From Chloroflexota bacterium (GTDB taxonomy: Bacteria > Chloroflexota > Dehalococcoidia > Lucifugimonadales > JADFKI01), in contig JAGGDZ010000243.1 of the NCBI GenBank assembly GCA_024648655.1, forward strand, positions 1-10,446: DNA of 10,446 nucleotides, written 5' to 3'. Position numbers and translations under genes: made by a program. A model generated the notes under the pieces. The model did no database searches. It was not told the DNA's origin and was given only the letters and a program-made list of their open reading frames with translations. Positions 1 through 6,141 of the stretch are shown in pieces (position 1 is the stretch's first letter; each line of letters opens with the position of its first letter).

Positions 1-1
1 C

Positions 2-526
2 GAGACCGTCGTCGGCGGCAACGTGCCGCGGGAATACATCCCATCGGTTGAAAAGGGCGTCGCCAAGGCAATGGGCGATGGCGCAATCGCCGGTTACCCC
101 ATCGTGGACGTCAAGGCGACGCTATTCGACGGCAGCTACCACACGGTTGACTCGTCCGGTATCTGCTTCGAAATCGCCGGCGGACAGGCGCTCACCAAAG
201 GCGTGCAGCTCGCATCGCCCACGCTGCTTGAGCCGATAATGCGCGTGCAGATTACCGTGCCCGACGACTTCACCGGGGACATCATAGGCGACATGAACTC
301 CAGGCGCGGCAGAATCCACGGCATGGCCCCGGAGGGCAACGGCGCCACTACGATTGAAGGCGAAACCCCCCAAGCCGAGATGCTGCGCTATGCCACCGAG
401 CTCCGCTCGATGACGCAGGGACAGGGTGGATTCACCATGGAATTCCACCACTACGAAGAAGTCCCCGCGCACCTCGTCGACCGCCTCGTCGAACAGCTAA
501 GAGAACAGGAAGAAGCTCGCTCATAG
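2..526 (+). CDS. fusA: Elongation factor G (or EF-G-like GTPase), C-terminal part, 5' truncated by window edge
   Basis: The open frame enters from the left edge at base 2, so only about 174 C-terminal residues are visible; the GTPase domain is outside the window. EF-G is the ribosomal translocase, and domains IV and V mimic the tRNA anticodon arm. Visible hallmarks are the domain IV segment with PREYIPSVEKG and GYPIVDVKATLFDGSYH, then domain V starting near LLEPIMRVQI, followed by GDMNSRRGRI and YATELRSMTQGQGGFTMEF. The order and spacing match EF-G. Domain IV has IAGGQALTKG rather than the IAGS-type segment usual in canonical EF-G, and the C-terminus ends in a charged REQEEARS tail, so a paralogous EF-G2-type protein is possible. 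The gene symbol is tentative for that reason. A strong terminator lies 21 bp after the stop, so this is the end of its transcription unit. Confidence 0.93.
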   Translation, partial: ETVVGGNVPREYIPSVEKGVAKAMGDGAIAGYPIVDVKATLFDGSYHTVDSSGICFEIAGGQALTKGVQLASPTLLEPIMRVQITVPDDFTGDIIGDMNSRRGRIHGMAPEGNGATTIEGETPQAEMLRYATELRSMTQGQGGFTMEFHHYEEVPAHLVDRLVEQLREQEEARS

Positions 527-547
527 CCTAATTGAAAAACGAATACG

Positions 548-583
548 AAGGGAGCGTCTCATTGATGAGACGCTCCCTTTTTT
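548..583 (+). terminator. Intrinsic terminator after the EF-G gene
   Basis: A perfect 12-bp stem (550-561 with 566-577, GGGAGCGTCTCA/TGAGACGCTCCC) encloses a TTGA tetraloop and is followed directly by six T residues (578-583). The position 21 bp after the EF-G stop makes its role clear. On the minus strand the same stem is preceded by T-complementary A residues but has no adjacent U-tract, so it is at best a weak stop for the convergent gene ending at 618. Confidence 0.93.
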
Positions 584-617
584 ACAGTATCCGTCCTGAC
601 CGTAATGTCTGTCGTCC

Positions 618-1058
618 TCACTCTCGCTCCGCCGACCATATCGTATGGTAATTTCGTCCAACGATTGCGTTCACGTGTTCCGCCCGTTCCATTTCTCGCA
701 GCTCTCTAAGCAACCGCTCGCATTCCCTTATCGCCTCTTCCTCTCCTGCGCTCTCCAATCGCTCGATGAGCTTATCCCAAAGTCCTAGACTGACGAGGCT
801 ATTTACATAGCGCGTCCAAGGAATCACCGCAAGATTTCTCACTCTCGGAAGACCCGGACGCTGTCGGCGAATCAGCCGCAGCCGCTCCTGCGGAGACGCC
901 GCCATTGGCGCTATCTGCACCATTGCATTATGCCGCTCATTGCTGCGCGGATCTACCACCAGCGCCTTGCGAAACGAAGGAAAGAATATGGAAATTACAT
1001 CCGCTGTATCGATTGACTTCAACATGCCGTCTATATCGAACATGAAATCGCTGTTCAT
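618..1058 (-). CDS. Conserved-looking hypothetical protein, 146 aa
   Basis: I cannot assign a function. The protein is soluble, with no signal peptide, membrane helix or cysteine pair. Residues 20-60 contain a hydrophobic stretch and a basic, Pro-containing segment (IFFPSFRKALVVDPRSNER). Residues 60-80 are rich in Arg (RLRLIRRQRPGLPRVRNL) and are followed by VIPWTRYVNSLVSLGLWDKL. The C-terminal third (about 95-130) is a charged, probably helical region rich in Glu, Arg and Leu. From memory, similar proteins with an FFP-(S/A)-R-K-A-L-VD-R start and a VIPW-YV-SL-LG-W motif recur as uncharacterised proteins in Chloroflexota genomes; this was not checked. The ATG at 1058-1056 is preceded by GGGAG at about 7 nt. 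The gene stands alone, converging on the EF-G terminator and separated by about 260 bp from etfA. Confidence 0.72.
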   Translation of the reverse strand: MNSDFMFDIDGMLKSIDTADVISIFFPSFRKALVVDPRSNERHNAMVQIAPMAASPQERLRLIRRQRPGLPRVRNLAVIPWTRYVNSLVSLGLWDKLIERLESAGEEEAIRECERLLRELREMERAEHVNAIVGRNYHTIWSAERE

Positions 1059-1107
1059 ATTACGACTCCCAAATCACCTCTCCCAGAGGGAAAGGATTAG
1101 AGCCTGT

Positions 1108-1123
1108 CCCTGCGGAAGCAGGG
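1108..1123. repeat. Short perfect hairpin with GGAA tetraloop
   Basis: CCCTGC and GCAGGG form a 6-bp stem around GGAA, a GNRA-type loop, in the spacer between the 618-1058 gene and etfA. It has no U-tract on either strand, so it is not an intrinsic terminator. Together with the neighbouring TCCC-AGA-GGGA at 1081-1091 it resembles the interspersed REP-like hairpins common in bacterial intergenic DNA, but no second copy is visible here. Confidence 0.4.
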
Positions 1124-1317
1124 GGGCGAAGGTAAATCCCACTCATCCTAAGGCGACTTCAAAAACCTTTGAAAGTAAGGTGATCGCAAGAATCCTGCCG
1201 TAATTTTTCAGTCGCCATTGCTACGCAGGCAGGAATCCAGAAGCCGTAGCCCACATATTGGGCTAATTTTTACATCTGCGAAATCGTCTCTCATCCTGTA
1301 AATCGATGTAAGTCCCT

Positions 1318-2307
1318 CTATGAGTCCACCAACTCACGCACCGTCTCAATAAACGACGGCAGCACATTCTTCCAATCCCCAACCACGCCGAAGCTCGCCG
1401 TCTTAAAGATGTTCGCATCTGCGTCCCGGTTGATTGCCACGATATTCTTGGAAGCCGAGCAGCCCGCCATGTGCTGGCTCGCTCCGGATATGCCCACCGT
1501 GATATACAGGTCTGGGGTGATCGTCTTGCCCGTAAGCCCAACCTGGTAGCTGTGGTCCAGCCACCCTGCGTCGCACACTGCGCGCGAAGCGCCAACCGCG
1601 CCGCCAAGCAGCCTGGCAAGATCCTCGAGCTGATCGAATGGCTCTGGGCCACCCAGCCCTCTACCGCCGCCTATGACTATCCCGGCATCCTCCAACCTCA
1701 CACCCTCGGTTTCCTGCGTCACAGTCTCCACGAGCCGAGCCTTCACAACCGAGGCGTCCAGACCCGGGTTGATGACCGCCACTTCTCCACTACGCGAGTC
1801 ATCCGCCTCCAGTGGCTCATACGCTTTCGCGCGCAGCACCACAATCTGCGGGTCGGCATCCGGGAACGTAACCTTCGCCAGCGCATTTCCTCCATAAACC
1901 GGACGCAAGGCTGAAATTCTGCCACCATCCCCCTCCAGGCTCACCTGAAGGCAGTCCTGCGCCAGACCCACACCCAGTCTGAATGCTAGCCTCGGCCCCA
2001 CGTCGCGCCCGGCATGCGTCCGCCCGATCAGCACCACCGAAGGCTCCACCTCGGCGCACACACTGTTCAGCGCGGCAATCTGCGCGTCCAACTGCATGTC
2101 CGCAAGCACATCATCCTGCACAAGGTACGCCCTGTCCGCCCCCAACGCAACCGCAGCCTGTCCGGCAGCCTCACCGCCATTCAGCAGAGCGACGCTAACC
2201 TCTTCCCCGGTCGCGTCTGCGATGCCGCGCCCCGCCGCCAGCAGTTCCCCCGTGATACTCTGTAATGCGTCGCCATTCAATTCACCAACAACAAGAACCC
2301 CAGCCAT
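1318..2307 (-). CDS. etfA: Electron transfer flavoprotein subunit alpha
   Basis: This is the FAD-carrying alpha subunit of the ETF heterodimer, which accepts electrons from flavin dehydrogenases (acyl-CoA, sarcosine/dimethylglycine and others) and passes them on to an ETF:quinone oxidoreductase or similar acceptor. It is cytoplasmic. At 329 residues it has the usual full length. The N-terminal half (1-190) is the alpha/beta domain, with VVLIGRTHAGRDVGPRLA at 91-108. The C-terminal FAD domain has every expected element: GGGRGLGG at 213-220, SR at 241-242, QVGLTGK at 255-261, SGASQH at 274-279 and INRDADANIF at 292-301. The ATG at 2307-2305 has GGAGA about 8-9 nt upstream. It lies downstream of etfB on the same strand, but with a 201-bp gap (2308-2508) rather than the usual few bases; that gap shows no gene and no clear terminator, so co-transcription remains likely. 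Confidence 0.97.
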   Translation of the reverse strand: MAGVLVVGELNGDALQSITGELLAAGRGIADATGEEVSVALLNGGEAAGQAAVALGADRAYLVQDDVLADMQLDAQIAALNSVCAEVEPSVVLIGRTHAGRDVGPRLAFRLGVGLAQDCLQVSLEGDGGRISALRPVYGGNALAKVTFPDADPQIVVLRAKAYEPLEADDSRSGEVAVINPGLDASVVKARLVETVTQETEGVRLEDAGIVIGGGRGLGGPEPFDQLEDLARLLGGAVGASRAVCDAGWLDHSYQVGLTGKTITPDLYITVGISGASQHMAGCSASKNIVAINRDADANIFKTASFGVVGDWKNVLPSFIETVRELVDS

Positions 2308-2508
2308 ATCTCATTTCTCCGTTGAAAGTTCGTTAGTCGTTCGGCCCATCAGCAAATCGGAATTCTCAACTCGTACCGATAATCAAATCGTCATTTCTGC
2401 TTTCACAGGAATCCCAGTGCCGTTGTGAGGATGTCTAGTCTGCGTTATGAGCGCCTATAAGAAACATTGATGAGAAGCCGACTGACACACTGAGAAACTG
2501 GGTAACTT

Positions 2509-3309
2509 CTATATCAGCTTCTCCTCGCGCAGGCGCAGCGCCAGATTTCTCCCCGCGTCGGCATCATCCTCACCCTCGATTACCTCAACCTGATTGTCGC
2601 TCACCGGTATGTACAGCTCACTGAGCGTCAACTTGGGCTCAAGAGCTCCGGCGTCCAGCCCAACATCGGCAGCGCTCCAATTCGTAGGCTGTTTACGGCT
2701 CGCCTGCATGATTCCCCGCAGCGTAGGATAGCGCGGCTCACCCAGCTCATTCGTGACCGTGACCAGCGCGGGCAGCGGCGCTTCCACAACTTCGTAGCCG
2801 TCCGTCAATGCGCGCTGCACTACTATACCGTCGTCCGCAACTTCGATGTTCTGCGCCAGCGTTACACACGGCAGCTCCAGCATCTCCGCGACTCCCAGTG
2901 GCACATGCGCCTGGTCCCAATCGGACGCCTGCCGGCCACATAGCACCAGATCGTACTCGCCGACCTTCCTGATGGCTTCTGTCAGCACCGTAGCGGTCGC
3001 GAATGCGTCAAGGTCGTTCAACGCCTCGTCGTCGATGAGAACAAGCTCATCCGCTCCCATGGACAGCGGCTTCTTCATCACATCCATCACGAAGCCGCTT
3101 CCCATCGAAATTACCGTTACCTTCGCCGCGTCACCATTGTCCTTTAAGCGCAGCGCGGCTTCTACCGCATTCTCGTCGAACCCGTTCACCACTGGCGGTA
3201 TCCCGGGAGCGGGAACCACCCTTTTCGCATCCGAGTCTATATTGAAGGCGGATGCAGGCGTCTCCGGATCCATCACCTGCTTTACGCATACAATTATGTT
3301 TATCGCCAT
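2509..3309 (-). CDS. etfB: Electron transfer flavoprotein subunit beta
   Basis: This is the beta subunit of ETF, which binds AMP and completes the FAD site formed with EtfA. At 266 residues it has the family's usual length. It begins with INIIVCVKQVMDPE, the typical KQVPD-like start. The nucleotide-binding segment is LVLCGRQASDWDQAHVP (121-137). The family signature region runs from R166 through LTDGYEVVEAPLPALVTVTN (168-187) and continues into GEPRYPTLRGIMQASRK. The ATG at 3309-3307 is preceded by a purine-rich AGGATAGAGAGA. It is the first gene of an etfB-etfA unit and has a perfect -10 hexamer 63 bp upstream. No ETF:quinone oxidoreductase or dehydrogenase gene is in view, so the electron donor and acceptor cannot be named. 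The short, canonical form gives no direct sign of electron bifurcation. Confidence 0.97.
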   Translation of the reverse strand: MAINIIVCVKQVMDPETPASAFNIDSDAKRVVPAPGIPPVVNGFDENAVEAALRLKDNGDAAKVTVISMGSGFVMDVMKKPLSMGADELVLIDDEALNDLDAFATATVLTEAIRKVGEYDLVLCGRQASDWDQAHVPLGVAEMLELPCVTLAQNIEVADDGIVVQRALTDGYEVVEAPLPALVTVTNELGEPRYPTLRGIMQASRKQPTNWSAADVGLDAGALEPKLTLSELYIPVSDNQVEVIEGEDDADAGRNLALRLREEKLI

Positions 3310-3371
3310 TCTCTCTATCCTGTCTTCAGTAGGTACTGGTGAACACCTTTCGCCACATCGGAATGTTCGGG

Positions 3372-3377
3372 ATTATA
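3372..3377 (-). promoter_or_regulatory. Candidate -10 element of the etfB-etfA promoter
   Basis: On the minus strand this reads TATAAT, a perfect -10 consensus, 63 bp upstream of the etfB ATG, giving a predicted 5' leader of about 55 nt. No good -35 hexamer sits 16-18 bp further upstream (the best is GCAACG-like), and there is no TGn extension, so the call rests on the -10 and its position. Confidence 0.5.
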
Positions 3378-3454
3378 CTAATACGCTTATCTTGCGTTGC
3401 TCCCGCGCACCGACTCTCAACTCATACAAATGTTATTAGGCTGTGGTTTGAGTG

Positions 3455-3585
3455 TCAAATATATGGCGGCGGCGAGCCGTACTGAACGCCCAGTTCTGGC
3501 GGTGCATCGTCGCTGTAAATCCCCTTCCGGATCAAGAACTGAAATCCGTCCTCCAAGTATGTCGTTTGCCGTCGATGCCCGCCAT
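3455..3585 (-). pseudogene. Probable gene relic or frameshifted small gene
   Basis: On the minus strand a frame ending in TGA at 3457-3455 reads as convincing protein: YLEDGFQFLIRKG, then IYSDDAPPELGVQYGSPPPY and a final Ile. It has no start codon with a ribosome-binding site: the frame is open only back to a TAA at 3601-3599. In an adjacent frame, ATG at 3585-3583 gives MAGIDGK, and joining the two at 3565 by a one-base shift gives an uninterrupted chain of about 43 residues. This suggests either a decayed gene end or a small gene with a sequencing or real frameshift. I do not recognise the family. The AT-rich DNA just upstream (3600-3655) contains a TATAAT on the minus strand but no strong -35. 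Confidence 0.3.
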
Positions 3586-4117
3586 CTGCACGAGTCCATT
3601 AGTCAACAAGATATATACCAACAATTATATCTATAACCATACCTTTTTCTAACATCTGCCTAGATTAAATGTACTTATTCTTTGTGAAATTCATCATAAT
3701 GCCCACGGAACTGCGACTAAGAAACTTCCCGATTATCGCCATGAAACAGCCTAATTCCAGCTCTTAAGCAACAACTCTTCAGTCTCAATTAGCGTTGCGC
3801 GAATTGCCCACTCTAAACGCCTGTATTAACAGGATAATTACTCTGCGCGCCGTGTTATAGGCGTGCAGAACCTGATTCAAAATCGGTCGAAAATTCAGCA
3901 TTTTCACCTTGACAGTATATTTTGCAAAGTTTTAGCCTTTGTTCAGCACTTTTTCTATAGGAATTTCATTCGCCGTGTGAACGTGTGAAATCCGTGCTAA
4001 AGGTCAAGCATGGAAACGGTATCAGCCCAGCCCTTCCAGGCTTTTTTCAAGAGAAGTTAAGGGACTTCTTTTCAACGGCGAAGAGTCGCTGACCCGGCTC
4101 CAATCTATAGGGTGCCT

Positions 4118-4136
4118 GCTTACCAATCTGGTAAGC
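4118..4136. promoter_or_regulatory. Palindrome upstream of the zinc-ribbon gene, possible operator or hairpin
   Basis: GCTTACCA and TGGTAAGC form an 8-bp inverted repeat around ATC, followed by GAAATTTTAA. It could be an operator half-site pair for a dimeric regulator, or a weak terminator-like hairpin (the T-run is only four bases and begins 5 nt after the stem). It is 113 bp upstream of the start codon at 4249. Confidence 0.3.
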
Positions 4137-4236
4137 GAAATTTTAAGTAGTGTCTTGTCAGGGGGACTTTTGCGCCAATTTTCCGGCGAGTCTTCCGCAA
4201 GTCCCACAAGAATCACAATATGCCGTCAGGCGGATT

Positions 4237-4243
4237 GAGGAGG
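4237..4243 (+). promoter_or_regulatory. Strong Shine-Dalgarno that fixes the start of the zinc-ribbon gene
   Basis: GAGGAGG lies 5 nt before ATG 4249-4251. The frame stays open upstream to a GTG at 4150, but that GTG has no comparable ribosome-binding site and the added residues look unlike a conserved N-terminus, so 4249 is the better start. Confidence 0.8.
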
Positions 4244-4248
4244 ATGTG

Positions 4249-4749
4249 ATGGTCGTTCAGGCTCACGAACTCGGTGCATTCAAGCAGCATGAGTACCAGC
4301 AGGAGATCGCCCCCGACACCCGGGTGGCAGAACCACGGGTGATCGAAGTTGCGCGTCCCAGAGGCGATCTGATTTGCCCGCGATGCGATTCTCAGCTTCG
4401 CATCAACTACGACGAACCACAGTGCCTCCAATGCGGCTACGTGGACTACACATACACACCGCCTAACGCGCACAAGCGAAAGAGAAGTCTGATGAGCAAA
4501 GGTACTCAGTACGTTCTCAGATACACCGGCGCTTCCGAGATACTCTCGGACACGCTGACTCATGTTCAACTTCGTCGCTTCCGCAACAGGGCGATTTACT
4601 TGGTCAGCTGCCCTTTCTGTAGCAAGGAAATGACTCAATCTTCACTATCCGGCAAACGCCGTGAAGTTCGCGAAGAGCGATACAAGTGCGACGATGGCCA
4701 TCGTATTTCGCTGCTCCCGTCCAAGAACGGCTCGCTCGGCTGGAAGTGA
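4249..4749 (+). CDS. Hypothetical protein with two zinc-binding knuckle pairs, 166 aa
   Basis: I do not recognise a named family. The protein has two probable zinc sites. The first is a classical zinc ribbon, CPRC at 43-46 and CLQCGY at 59-64 (C43, C46, C59, C62), placed like the ribbons of many nucleic-acid-binding proteins. The second is CPFC at 121-124 with CDDGH at 147-151 (C121, C124, C147, H151), a C3H-type site. Between them lies a basic linker (NAHKRKRS, 73-80) and a helix-prone segment (about 95-118: SEILSDTLTHVQLRRFRNR). The N-terminal 40 residues are polar and probably disordered. Zinc ribbons plus basic stretches suggest nucleic-acid or ribosome binding, which is inference only. 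It has a strong Shine-Dalgarno and lies 117 bp upstream of the MTHFR-type gene on the same strand. Confidence 0.75.
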   Translation: MVVQAHELGAFKQHEYQQEIAPDTRVAEPRVIEVARPRGDLICPRCDSQLRINYDEPQCLQCGYVDYTYTPPNAHKRKRSLMSKGTQYVLRYTGASEILSDTLTHVQLRRFRNRAIYLVSCPFCSKEMTQSSLSGKRREVREERYKCDDGHRISLLPSKNGSLGWK

Positions 4750-4780
4750 CTCGGCCCTTAACCTCCCTTTCGCACCGGGT

Positions 4781-4854
4781 TGCCGGCGGCACAATGGAGC
4801 ATCCCTCCAGGCTCGCCGGCAGCCTGCTAAGAACTCGCGCCACCGGTTCGCGAG
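4781..4854 (+). promoter_or_regulatory. Structured leader of the MTHFR-type gene (two hairpins)
   Basis: The first element is an outer stem TGCCGGCG (4781-4788) with CGCCGGCA (4814-4821), enclosing an inner stem TGGAG/CTCCA (4795-4799 with 4805-4809). The second is CTCGCG (4834-4839) with CGCGAG (4849-4854), ending 12 nt before the ATG. No run of T residues follows, so these are not terminators. They match no riboswitch class that I can recognise by eye. Confidence 0.4.
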
Positions 4855-4866
4855 ACACTACGCGAC

Positions 4867-5730
4867 ATGAGCAAGATCGCCGACATACATGCCCGGCACA
4901 GCGGCGAACCCATATTCATCTGCGACTTCTCCCCTCCAAGGGGCGCGTCATACACTGACATCGACTCGGCACTCTCCCTTAATGCACACTGCCTCTCCCT
5001 ACCCTACAACCCCGGCAAGTCCGTGTATGCCAATTCCACGATTGCCGCGCGCGCCGTCAAATCCCACACCGGCAAGGATGTCGCCTTCACCATCGCCACC
5101 AGAGACATGAACATCCTAGCCGCCCAGAGCCTGCTTATCGGCGCCGCCCTGCTCGGATTGCAGAACGTTGTTGTCGTGCGCGGAGACGACTTCACCGCCA
5201 CCGAGCTGCGCCGCACTAAGCCCGTCCACGACCGCACTCCCACCGCCCTCATCCACTCAGTTCGCAACATGAACGAAGGCATTGACTTCCGAGGACGTCC
5301 CCTCAGCGACCCGACCGACTTCTGCATCGGCGCAACCATCGACGCTAACCGCAGCATCGAATCCGAAGTCCGACTCGCACACCGCAAAATCGCAGCCGGC
5401 GCGCACTTCCTCATATCGCAGCCCGGCTTCACTACCGAAGCGCCGCTCCAATTAATCCAAGCATATGAACAGTCCTACGGCGCATCTCCTGCCGTCCCAC
5501 TCTTCTTTGGCATCCAGATGATAGCCCTCGGTAGTCGCGCATTCAGTCCTGTGCCGAAGAACGTGCAGAGCAGCCTGCGCGCGGGAGTCGGTCCTGCCGA
5601 CATCGCTATCCGAACCATCAACAGCTTTATCGAAGCAGGGATCACGGCCTTCTACCTTATGCCTCCGATCTTCCCCGGTGGAGCCCGCGACTACCGCTCC
5701 GCGGCCGAAGTCCTTGACCACACGTGGTAA
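4867..5730 (+). CDS. Divergent methylenetetrahydrofolate reductase family protein
   Basis: An MTHFR-type TIM-barrel flavoprotein of 287 residues, close to the 296 of E. coli MetF. The family interconverts 5,10-methylene- and 5-methyl-tetrahydrofolate using FAD. Recognisable blocks are FICDFSPPRG (17-26), equivalent to the SFEFFPPR strand; TIATRDMN (75-82) for the HLTC-type strand; GLQNVVVVRGD (97-107), whose RGD Asp107 matches the FAD-binding Asp120; FCIGATIDAN (152-161); KIAAGAHFLISQPGF (174-188), whose Gln185 matches the substrate-binding Gln183; and VPLFFGIQMI (210-219). Against E. coli, the catalytic Glu28 is Asp20, Thr59 is Pro46 and His88 is Phe74, so the substrate or direction may differ. 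No MetF symbol is given for that reason. The ATG is the only start codon between the upstream in-frame stop at 4828 and 4867, yet it has no clear Shine-Dalgarno and follows two leader hairpins. Confidence 0.88.
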   Translation: MSKIADIHARHSGEPIFICDFSPPRGASYTDIDSALSLNAHCLSLPYNPGKSVYANSTIAARAVKSHTGKDVAFTIATRDMNILAAQSLLIGAALLGLQNVVVVRGDDFTATELRRTKPVHDRTPTALIHSVRNMNEGIDFRGRPLSDPTDFCIGATIDANRSIESEVRLAHRKIAAGAHFLISQPGFTTEAPLQLIQAYEQSYGASPAVPLFFGIQMIALGSRAFSPVPKNVQSSLRAGVGPADIAIRTINSFIEAGITAFYLMPPIFPGGARDYRSAAEVLDHTW

Positions 5731-5752
5731 TCAGATCGGCAAAATCGCCGTT

Positions 5753-5779
5753 AAGAGAAAAGCCGCCCATTCGGGCGGC
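5753..5779 (-). terminator. Intrinsic terminator for the 5815-6111 gene
   Basis: A perfect 7-bp GC stem (GCCGCCC/GGGCGGC, 5762-5779) encloses a 4-nt loop. On the minus strand it is followed immediately by TTTTCTCTT (5761 down to 5753). It lies about 36 bp after the stop of the minus-strand gene. On the plus strand no T-run follows, so it would serve the convergent MTHFR-type gene only weakly. Confidence 0.85.
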
Positions 5780-5814
5780 ACTCATAATCCTCTATATCCT
5801 GTTAGCTCCCGTCC

Positions 5815-6111
5815 TCAGTCTGAAGACGGCAACTTCCGCGGTTGCTGAACCTCCATCGGAGCGCCATTATAACGCAGGTCGCACTGCCCGGCCTTGGTCA
5901 CCAGCACCGTAACTCCCTCATCATCCGACTGGTATCTACGACCAAGGTTGATAGTCATCGCGTCCGCGCTCGTAGCCGCGCCGTCGAACCCGTTGCTCGA
6001 ATCCTTCTCCTGGAGCGGCACATCGCCGTCCGACAGCATGCCATCGCCGCCTTTGGTAACGACAAGCTCCGCGCCCGAAGGAGTAACATATCTCGATCCC
6101 GCCTTAATCAT
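5815..6111 (-). CDS. Small protein with two cysteine-depleted desulforedoxin-like repeats, 98 aa
   Basis: The protein contains two similar halves: 5-33 (GSRYVTPSGAELVVTKGGDG and on to VPL) and 57-87 (GRRYQSDDEGVTVLVTKAGQ and on to GAPME), joined by a Gly/Ser/Asp linker. Each half has the layout of a desulforedoxin / desulfoferrodoxin N-terminal unit: G-x-x-Y, a CxxC position, VEV-like strand, GGxG-x-L, a CC position, then GxPM. All four iron-ligand positions are replaced in both halves (T10/G13 and D28/G29 in the first; polar residues and Y81/N82 in the second), so no rubredoxin-type iron centre can form. One stray Cys77 remains. Function is unknown; the fold call is my own motif reading. The ATG at 6111-6109 has GAGGT 9 nt upstream. 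The gene is monocistronic, convergent with the MTHFR-type gene, and has its own terminator. Confidence 0.75.
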   Translation of the reverse strand: MIKAGSRYVTPSGAELVVTKGGDGMLSDGDVPLQEKDSSNGFDGAATSADAMTINLGRRYQSDDEGVTVLVTKAGQCDLRYNGAPMEVQQPRKLPSSD

Positions 6112-6141
6112 TCCTTCTCTACCTCGCCATGGAATAATTCT

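Larger units (their letters stand above)
3310..4248. other. Long intergenic region between etfB and the zinc-ribbon gene
   Basis: About 940 bp, more AT-rich than the flanking genes. Apart from the etfB -10 and the relic at 3455-3585, it holds small palindromes: CCTGT-ATTA-ACAGG at 3820-3833, AGAAGT-taaggg-ACTTCT at 4052-4069, and GCTTACC/GGTAAGC at 4118-4136. A TTGACA at 3909-3914 has only a poor -10 (TAGCCT) 18 bp downstream. Overlapping short open frames at 3397-3652 and 4022-4216 look like chance. I find no tRNA-like T-arm and no known RNA class. Confidence 0.5.

Noticed and set aside
1247..1271. TAGCCC/GGGCTA hairpin followed by ATTTTTA, resembling a plus-strand terminator
   Set aside because: No plus-strand gene lies upstream to terminate, the stem is only 6 bp, and on the minus strand (relevant for etfA) no T-run follows.
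2846..3439. 197-residue plus-strand open frame
   Set aside because: It runs antisense across most of etfB, has Ser/Ala/Thr-rich shadow composition and no ribosome-binding site.
3909..3938. Perfect TTGACA as a promoter for the zinc-ribbon gene
   Set aside because: The best -10 at 18 bp spacing is TAGCCT, matching only three of six bases, and the start codon is over 300 bp away.
4022..4216. 64-residue minus-strand open frame
   Set aside because: No ribosome-binding site, overlaps the hairpins upstream of the zinc-ribbon gene, and shows no recognisable motif. It could be a remnant but the evidence is too thin.
4150..4248. GTG-initiated N-terminal extension of the zinc-ribbon gene
   Set aside because: No Shine-Dalgarno at the GTG, whereas ATG 4249 has GAGGAGG at ideal spacing; the extension also covers the upstream palindrome region.
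5004..5432. 142-residue minus-strand open frame
   Set aside because: Antisense to the MTHFR-type gene, whose own frame shows clear family motifs throughout.
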